The notes under the pieces are model-generated. The model ran no database searches. It saw nothing but the letters and a program-made list of their open reading frames with translations, and was not told the origin of the DNA. DNA of 64,000 nt from Hesseltinella vesiculosa. Lineage: Eukaryota > Mucoromycota > Mucoromycetes > Mucorales > Cunninghamellaceae. The position numbers and the translations under genes were made by a program. The DNA is taken from positions 62,001 to 126,000 of the forward strand of contig MCGT01000007.1 in the NCBI GenBank assembly GCA_002104935.1. Reading direction: 5' to 3'. Shown piece by piece: positions 58,400 to 64,000 of this stretch (positions are counted from its first letter, which is position 1; each line of letters starts with the position of its first letter).

Positions 58400-60410
58400 A
58401 TGTCACAGGTAAGAGAATCATGCATACATGTCTACCTAGTCTATAACCCGTTCTGTTGTTAGTCGTCTGCGCCTCGAAAAGAAAAGCAGGTAAGGAGAGC
58501 CCTATTGGATGCTTTCGAAACACTCACTTTTCCTCATTCTCTTTGCCAGGCGGACAAAGTCATCCCTGTCAGCATCCCAACGAAGCCGGCTTCCGCTGGC
58601 GGGGACAATTCCTGGAAAGTTGTCGGCAGTCCTTCTCGTCGCGGCAGCTTGGCAACATCCATGACCCAGGCGGCAGCCATGTCCAGCAACAGCCCGGTCA
58701 CGTCCCCCACACCCAATGCCATGGAGATCCCCGGCACAAACTCAGGAAGGCGCGCATCGGTAGACACGCAATGGGGATCGTTTGGCGGATTACAATGGGA
58801 AGGGCCTGGGATTTTTGATGAAGCCAAGAATGGTGGACCGATTCCTCCAGTGTTTGCTGACGATATTCCTCCCTACCAACCAACGGCTGCTACACTTCAG
58901 CATCTGCCGTCGTTCGCTTGCGATAGCAACAGCATTCTGTCCGTTCCCATGCTGCCCAGTGTGTCCATGGAGCCCATTTATCGTCAGCAACGCAGCATGT
59001 CCTTTTCAGTCGGCCAGCAGGACCCCACCATGTTTGGTTTTGACGACGACGAAGACCTGCAGATGAACCGTGTTCCCTATGGCTTCCAGCAGCAACAGCA
59101 GCAGTTCTATAAATCGTCCTTGGCCACCATGCAGGAGGAGCAGCCAGAGGATGACCAGCGATGGAATGGTCTGCTTATGGAGGAGGATATCAGCGCTGCT
59201 CGCTGGCGTGTGCGATCGCAATCGTCTGGTGCGGCCTTTAGTCTGCTGTCGCCAACCCAACAAGCCGCTTTACTTGGCAATCCTGCTACCATCTTGCGAC
59301 GTGGCTCAACCGATGCCAAGGAAGATCTGCTTGCCCAACGCCGCCGGTCCTCTCGCTTGTTCGACAACGTCATGTCCAAAGGCGACAAGGAGCGCTTGGA
59401 ATCCATTCAACGCCGCCTCTCCCAAACCCAATTACCCAATGACTATCAATTCCCTCCAGACCCAGCGTAAGTTCCAAAAAAAAAAAAAAAATTGAACGGT
59501 CCGCCGTTGACGCTCCCCTCCCCTCTTTTTTTTCCTCCTGTCTAGCTTCATGGCTCAACAACGCCGATCCTCGTTGACGCAACCGCCCATGCAATACCTG
59601 ACAGACCAACTCGAAGCCACACATCTGTCAGCTAATTCATCCTATGGGTACAATCCTCGATATCCTGCTGTGATGCCTCGTGAAGAATACTTTGATGCCG
59701 AACACCAGCAACAGCAACTGCAAAGCATGACCACTGGAGCCTTCCGCGACATGGGCAAAGGCATTCCTCTCCCTCGTCTCCCTGGTCACGCTCCCATCTA
59801 TGCTGTCGAATTCAAGGCCGGCCGTACTGACTACTTTTATGTGGTCAGTGAGCCTGGCGTGCGTGCCGCTCCTCGTTTCCAGCCCAACGACCTGGTGATT
59901 GTTGAAGGCGATCGTGGCAAGGATCTAGGCAAAGTGACGAGCGAGGTCTTGACTGTGGACAACGTGGAGCAGCTCCTGCAACAGTTCCCTCCTCCTACAC
60001 AGCAACAAGTCGGCGGCGACGATGATCAAGGCTCCGGCAAGAAGGATGCCCACATCAAGCGCTTGTATCGTCTTGCTGCGCCCGAGGAGATCAATCTGCT
60101 GATCGAAAAAGACCGTGACGAGCTGCATGCTCTGACTCTCTGCCAGCAAAAGACCCAGCAACGCAATCTGCCCATGACTGTGGTGGATGCGGAATATCAG
60201 TGGGATCGCCGCAAGTTGACCTTTTTCTTTGTTGCCGACCGCCGCATAGATTTTAGAGACCTTGTGCGTGAGCTCTTCAAGATATACAAGACCCGGATCT
60301 GGATGTGTGCTGTGCCCACCAATGCCTATCATCACAAACCCATGCCAGAGTTTGTCCCTTCTCATCCTTCTGTTGATCCAGATCTAGAACAGCCCTTGCA
60401 TGCTTCATAG
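58400..60410 (+). CDS. PSP1 C-terminal-domain protein
   Basis: Four exons: a 9-nt first exon (58400-58408: Met-Ser-Gln), a 27-nt second (58463-58489), then 58550-59466 and 59546-60410. The first 400 residues are low-complexity, Ser/Gln/Pro-rich and probably disordered. The last 220 residues hold the PSP1 domain (APIYAVEFKAGRTDYFYV, NDLVIVEGDRGKDLGKV, LHALTLCQQKTQQRNLPMTV, YQWDRRKLTFFFVADRRIDF). Yeast PSP1 was found as a suppressor of DNA polymerase alpha mutations; bacterial relatives act in RNA and phosphorelay control. The tiny first exons are inferred from splice sites; a start inside exon 3 cannot be ruled out. Confidence 0.8.
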
Positions 60411-60640
60411 ATATTTCTCCCTTCCTCGTTTCTTACAGTACCTCCCACCTACACGCTCGTCCTAGTGCCTCCTTTATTAAAAAAAAAATAATCTACTTTG
60501 TACAGCATTGAATGAATAAAACTTTCCATCGGCTTTGGCGACACGCGCGCGGCGACCAAAAAAAAAAAAAAAAATGTTTTTCTCGACACTTTTTTTTTTT
60601 TTTTTTTTTTTTGGATTTTAGAAAACATAAAAAAAGCAAC

Positions 60641-61107
60641 ATGGTGCAGGCGATTATTCATGCGCTACCATCATCGACCCATCGACAAGAATTGGTATTG
60701 CTGGAGTTCCAAGGAAGCTTTCATGCAGCAGACGATGACGATCAAACGAGCTCCCTTCAGGGGCTGGACATTGGCCAAATCGACTTCCAACAGGTAGGCT
60801 GGATCGGCTGGAGCATGGCACATTCGATCCTCACCAGGTTTTGTTTTCTTCTGTTTTACCAAAGGACAAAGCCATTCTGTCGACCGGTCATCATCGCATT
60901 GAAGGTGTAAGGAAAAAGCTGTTGAAGCCATTGGCGGTGATCACAAAACGGTCCACCTCGGCATCTTTGGCTATGGACCTGGACGACATTCAACCTACTG
61001 TCGAATACAATGTCACTACCCTGATCAAAGAAAAGTATGTTTTTTCTCTTCGACCCCGCTTGGTGGTCAAGGAGAGTCTGCGTGGCCTGACCAAAATCGG
61101 CGGCTAG
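60641..61107 (+). CDS. CTF8: Chromosome transmission fidelity protein 8 (Ctf18-RFC subunit)
   Basis: Two exons (60641-60793, 60865-61107) give 131 residues. The start MVQAIIHALPSS and the body HHRIEGVRKKLLKPLAVITK, EYNVTTLIKEKYVFSLRPR match Ctf8, a small OB-fold-like subunit that with Dcc1 joins Ctf18-RFC. This complex loads PCNA and supports sister-chromatid cohesion. Length is typical for the family. A GTAAGG after EG at 60907 is not used: reading through is needed for the conserved RPR end. The gene converges on the telomerase gene, 94 bp away. Confidence 0.88.
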
Positions 61108-61200
61108 AAAAAAAAAATGTCTCCCTCTCCTCTCGCTTTTCTTCGACCGATATACCCCCAATGCAAATAAAACGTACTCTGTTTTCATTTCATAGCCGGA

Positions 61201-64000
61201 TTAACATGCAATGAGACGATGTTCTTTCTCCCAAGAGGCAATGGCTTGAAGCAAGGAAGTTTGTTGTCGGCATTTCAAACTGCCGAGATGGGTTTGTAGA
61301 TCTTGAATGGCAGCATGGTACTGCGCCTTTTGTTTGGTATAAGCCATTTTGAATCCATACAACGTAAGCCTAGGGTGAAAAACAACGCCAGTTTCAGTCT
61401 TGTTTGCTTATCTAGTGTCAAGACAACCAAATAATAATAAAAAAAGGGGAGGATTACCAAACAATTTGATGCTTCGGTGCAGTGGAAGGGGAGGAATGGA
61501 GGACACACGGGACCATCTGCATGGCCAGTTTCACCATGAATGGAGGACATAGGGCATGACTTGAACGACTGCCAATCTCCTTGTTTAGAATCATTGCCTT
61601 GCGACCACAGAAAAGCACGCTGTTGTAAATATTAAGCAGGACCGCGTCCAGGCTATTCGTTGACGTCTTGGTCCATTGCAGATTCATCCTGAAGGTTCTT
61701 GAACAAGGAGAGAAAAAAAAAAGGTGAGGAGGGACTTGCCATTTTCCCACTCTGGCATTTTTTTAGACAGGCATACCTGAGACAGGTGTCAATCATCAGC
61801 TGGCCAGGATGGTTCAAATCGATGGTCAGGGATTGTTGAATAGCTAGAACACGTGACGATAATAAAGGAGGGAAGTAAAATTCCATTTTCAAGTGTGAAT
61901 CCAACCTTGCTTACCTTGACTTGTGTAAGATGAGTAGTCCTTGTAAACGTCCAAATTTGTCATGTTGATGATCATACCACACCAAGGCAGATCTACTCGT
62001 GATCATGATTTTTAAGTCTATTTTTTTTTTCAAGTTCTCGGGGTGAGGACGCCTTACCAGTATGTGGACCTGTCAAGTTTTCCAATTTTTTGGTTGGATT
62101 GACGGTGGTGCCATATTTTGGGAATCCTGGAGTTAAAAAAAAAAAAAGTGAGCCCTGGGACATTTTGCAAGAGGGCTATATGACCTCGAGACATATCCTG
62201 TTCAAAGCGTTTCACAAAGGTTGGCTGCGTACTGATATAGACAATGTCATCCACGTATCGAAGAAACAACTATGAAATAGAAAAGGAGCAGATGATGAAA
62301 CGTGCCTTTACCTAAAGTCTTGCTTACCCCATCTTGGTCTTCCTTCAGATAGCTGAAGTTTTCTTCTTGCAAGTGGCCATAAAAGATGCTGGGGTGAAAA
62401 AAGGCGTCAAATCATGCTCCTCATCAGTAAATGCGTACGTACTTGCAGAGAATCATTGATAGGCTTGAGCCTTGGGGGATTCCGGTGATTTGGCGATAAT
62501 ACTTGGAATGGTACTTTGAAAAAACGCCAGCACGGATCAGTGTTTGACTGAAGTGGGGATTCATTTTTACCTTGATTGTATTCTTGGTGATATGCTCATC
62601 CAACAAAGCCAAGATGGCACCTCGAGTGATAGAGAGAGTGTTGTCCTGATTGTATAAAATAAAATATAAATCATAAAATATAAATCAATGGCGGGATGGC
62701 TGCTTTGGGTGCAATGGGAGCCTACCTTGGGTACCACAATCGAACGCCGGAAGGAGGTTGAAATGGCTTTCTGCACTGTGTCCAGAATGCTGGTGCCATC
62801 ATCATCTAAAAAAAGAAAATTACAAATTGAGAGGGGAAGAGGGATGGCTAAAGACAGCCCAGCGCATTACCTTGGCTGGTCGCAAATGGTAGAGAGGGGC
62901 GCGTCAGTTTATCAGCAACACGGCAAATGCCTTGGTAAGAACGTAGCACGTATGTCTCCTACAAAAGTGTATGAACAGGTAGAGGTGAGGCTTATGTCAC
63001 ACCAGTACGTGCTGTTGCTGGTCGTCTTCTTACGTCCAGGAAGACGTCACGTAAGATTTCCATGAGTTTTTCTTGACGGATGCTGTTGAAGCAGTTGGTG
63101 ACATCCACCTTTGCAAAATAAAACCTGTTGAAGAGGATCCTGATTGAGCGATGGCTGTCCCTCATAGACTGTTGCGTTGCTTACTTTGTGGGAAGAGCGC
63201 CGTGCGTTTTGACCAAATGGTTCTTGTAGGCATTGATTTGCAAAATGGCATTTTGAACGCTTGTGACACCGCTACCCAGCAAATGACCTTGGCGCGCCTG
63301 GTCCAAAAAAAAAGGGATGTAAGCTCCCTGACATTTCACATGACTTGTCATCTACCGTTTCAAGCTGAAGGACTTGTAGTACTTGGCTCAGCACATCGTT
63401 GTTGTTTATCACGATAGGACGGCCGTTCTGGTCAAGTTTCTTTTCAGAACACGTGAGTCTTCCATTAGGAGCAAAAGGTGGGGCTTACCAAAGCACTGCG
63501 CATATTGGTGATGACGCGTAGATCTCTTGCCTTTGGCAGCAATCGCAGGTACGCAGTACCCAAGTCGAGGGATTGTAAAAACTCCTAGGTGTCATAAGAA
63601 AAAGAAAATGACAACCATCGTCTAGAGGCCACATTACGTAGGATGAGCCAAAACATACTTACCTCTTCAACGGCCACAAAATTGCCTTGCAAGATGGCCG
63701 GAAAGTTTTGGCGACAGAGTCGCCGCCAAGTGTCATGCCGATAATAAAACACTTGGTTTCGATGGCTACCATGTTCTGTGATGTAGAAGCACGACTTTTA
63801 AAAAAATAAATAAAGTAAATGGAGACGAGAGATCAGAGAGGTATTTGGTTCTTACGCGGAGAAAGTGGGTGACATAGCATTCGATTAGCCAGGTGACGAA
63901 CTGCAGCAGGATTCTCTTGCGTTTGTCTAAATCGGAAGGAACCATTCGATGAGGACCGATCTGTAGCCAGGGACAATCTTTGATCTGGAAACCAGCGAGC
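61201..64000 (-). CDS. TERT: Telomerase reverse transcriptase, C-terminal two thirds (5' end outside window)
   Basis: Minus-strand gene with many short exons; the 3' ones are 61201-61369, 61458-61688, 61777-61843, 61915-61992, 62058-62126 and 62185-62269. From the window edge inwards I read motif T/1 (FVTWLIECYVTHFLR, CFYITEHGSHRNQVFYY), motif 2 (LLPKARDLRVITNMRSAL), motif A (FYFAKVDVTNCFNSI, catalytic Asp), motif B' (QITGIPQGSSLSM), motif C (LFLRYVDDIVYIS, the Asp pair), motif D (RGFPKYGTTVNPTKK), motif E (LPWCGMIIN, DYSSYTSQ), and a C-terminal extension ending HRLIAC. The T motif, RGxPxYG and WCG mark TERT rather than a retrotransposon RT. All three catalytic Asp are present. The gene continues beyond the window. 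Confidence 0.93.

Noticed and set aside
60907..60912. Possible donor GTAAGG in the second Ctf8 exon
   Set aside because: Using it would remove the conserved segment RKKLLKPLAVITK; read-through is required by the family alignment.
62054..64000. Interpretation of the reverse transcriptase as a LINE or group II-like retroelement
   Set aside because: The T motif, the RGxPxYG and WCG signatures, spliceosomal introns and a TERT-like C-terminal extension all point to telomerase.
1..64000. Search for CRISPR arrays, operons, riboswitches or bacterial promoters
   Set aside because: The window is eukaryotic. The repeats present are tandem or inverted without spacer structure.

Overview
The window is nuclear DNA of a filamentous fungus, most likely an early-diverging one (Mucoromycota, probably Mucorales). 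The reasons are very short spliceosomal introns (about 50-100 nt, GT...AG with T-rich 3' ends), dense genes on both strands, and a gene set that mixes fungal core genes with gene families I associate with Mucorales. All assignments come from reading translations and splice sites by eye. No database search was run, and the phylum call is an inference.

Layout. 0-8.6 kb (+): 3' end of a TBC/EF-hand RabGAP, a Rom2-type RhoGEF, an ML-domain lipid-binding protein and D-arabinono-1,4-lactone oxidase. 8.6-12.5 kb: a 148-bp direct repeat pair and a multi-exon gene of unknown function with a nuclease-like D...E..K motif. 12.5-19.2 kb: a CMT1/CAP59-type mannosyltransferase, a CsbD-like stress protein, ATP11, a multi-pass membrane protein, a Nop6-like RRM protein and SURF1. 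19.2-22.1 kb: an accessory island with a diverged repeat copy and a pseudogene split by a Tc1/mariner element. 22.1-31.7 kb: a CYS-3/METR-type bZIP factor, a coiled-coil protein, cytochrome c peroxidase, an Sso-type syntaxin, AMP deaminase and a GST-like protein. 31.7-35.4 kb: broken coding remnants, an inverted-repeat pair and an 11-bp minisatellite. 35.5-37.4 kb: an F-box protein. 39.2-42.8 kb: an intact OrsD-type zinc-finger gene with the nuclease-like motif, then a 339-bp tandem array. 43.6-64 kb: long-chain alcohol oxidase, a Pan1/intersectin-like endocytic scaffold, a KDM5 histone demethylase, a SIRT4-like sirtuin, a PSP1-domain protein, Ctf8 and the 3' part of telomerase reverse transcriptase.

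How the genes relate. Several touch shared processes. ATP11, SURF1, cytochrome c peroxidase and probably the sirtuin and lactone oxidase act in mitochondria. The RhoGEF, mannosyltransferase, syntaxin and Pan1-like protein serve cell wall, secretion and actin/endocytosis. KDM5, Ctf8 and TERT act on chromatin or chromosome ends. I see no operon-like or biosynthetic cluster linking them.

The most novel part is the OrsD-zinc-finger/nuclease-like family. An intact copy lies at 39.2-41.8 kb. A paralogue at 20.3-21.7 kb is broken by frameshifts and by a mariner element inserted inside a conserved Tyr codon. A more distant relative lies at 9.9-12.0 kb. The first two lie close to copies of one repeat family (19.74 kb; tandem 339-bp units at 41.9-42.8 kb). 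A second finding is a set of at least five GC-AG introns needed to keep conserved proteins in frame.
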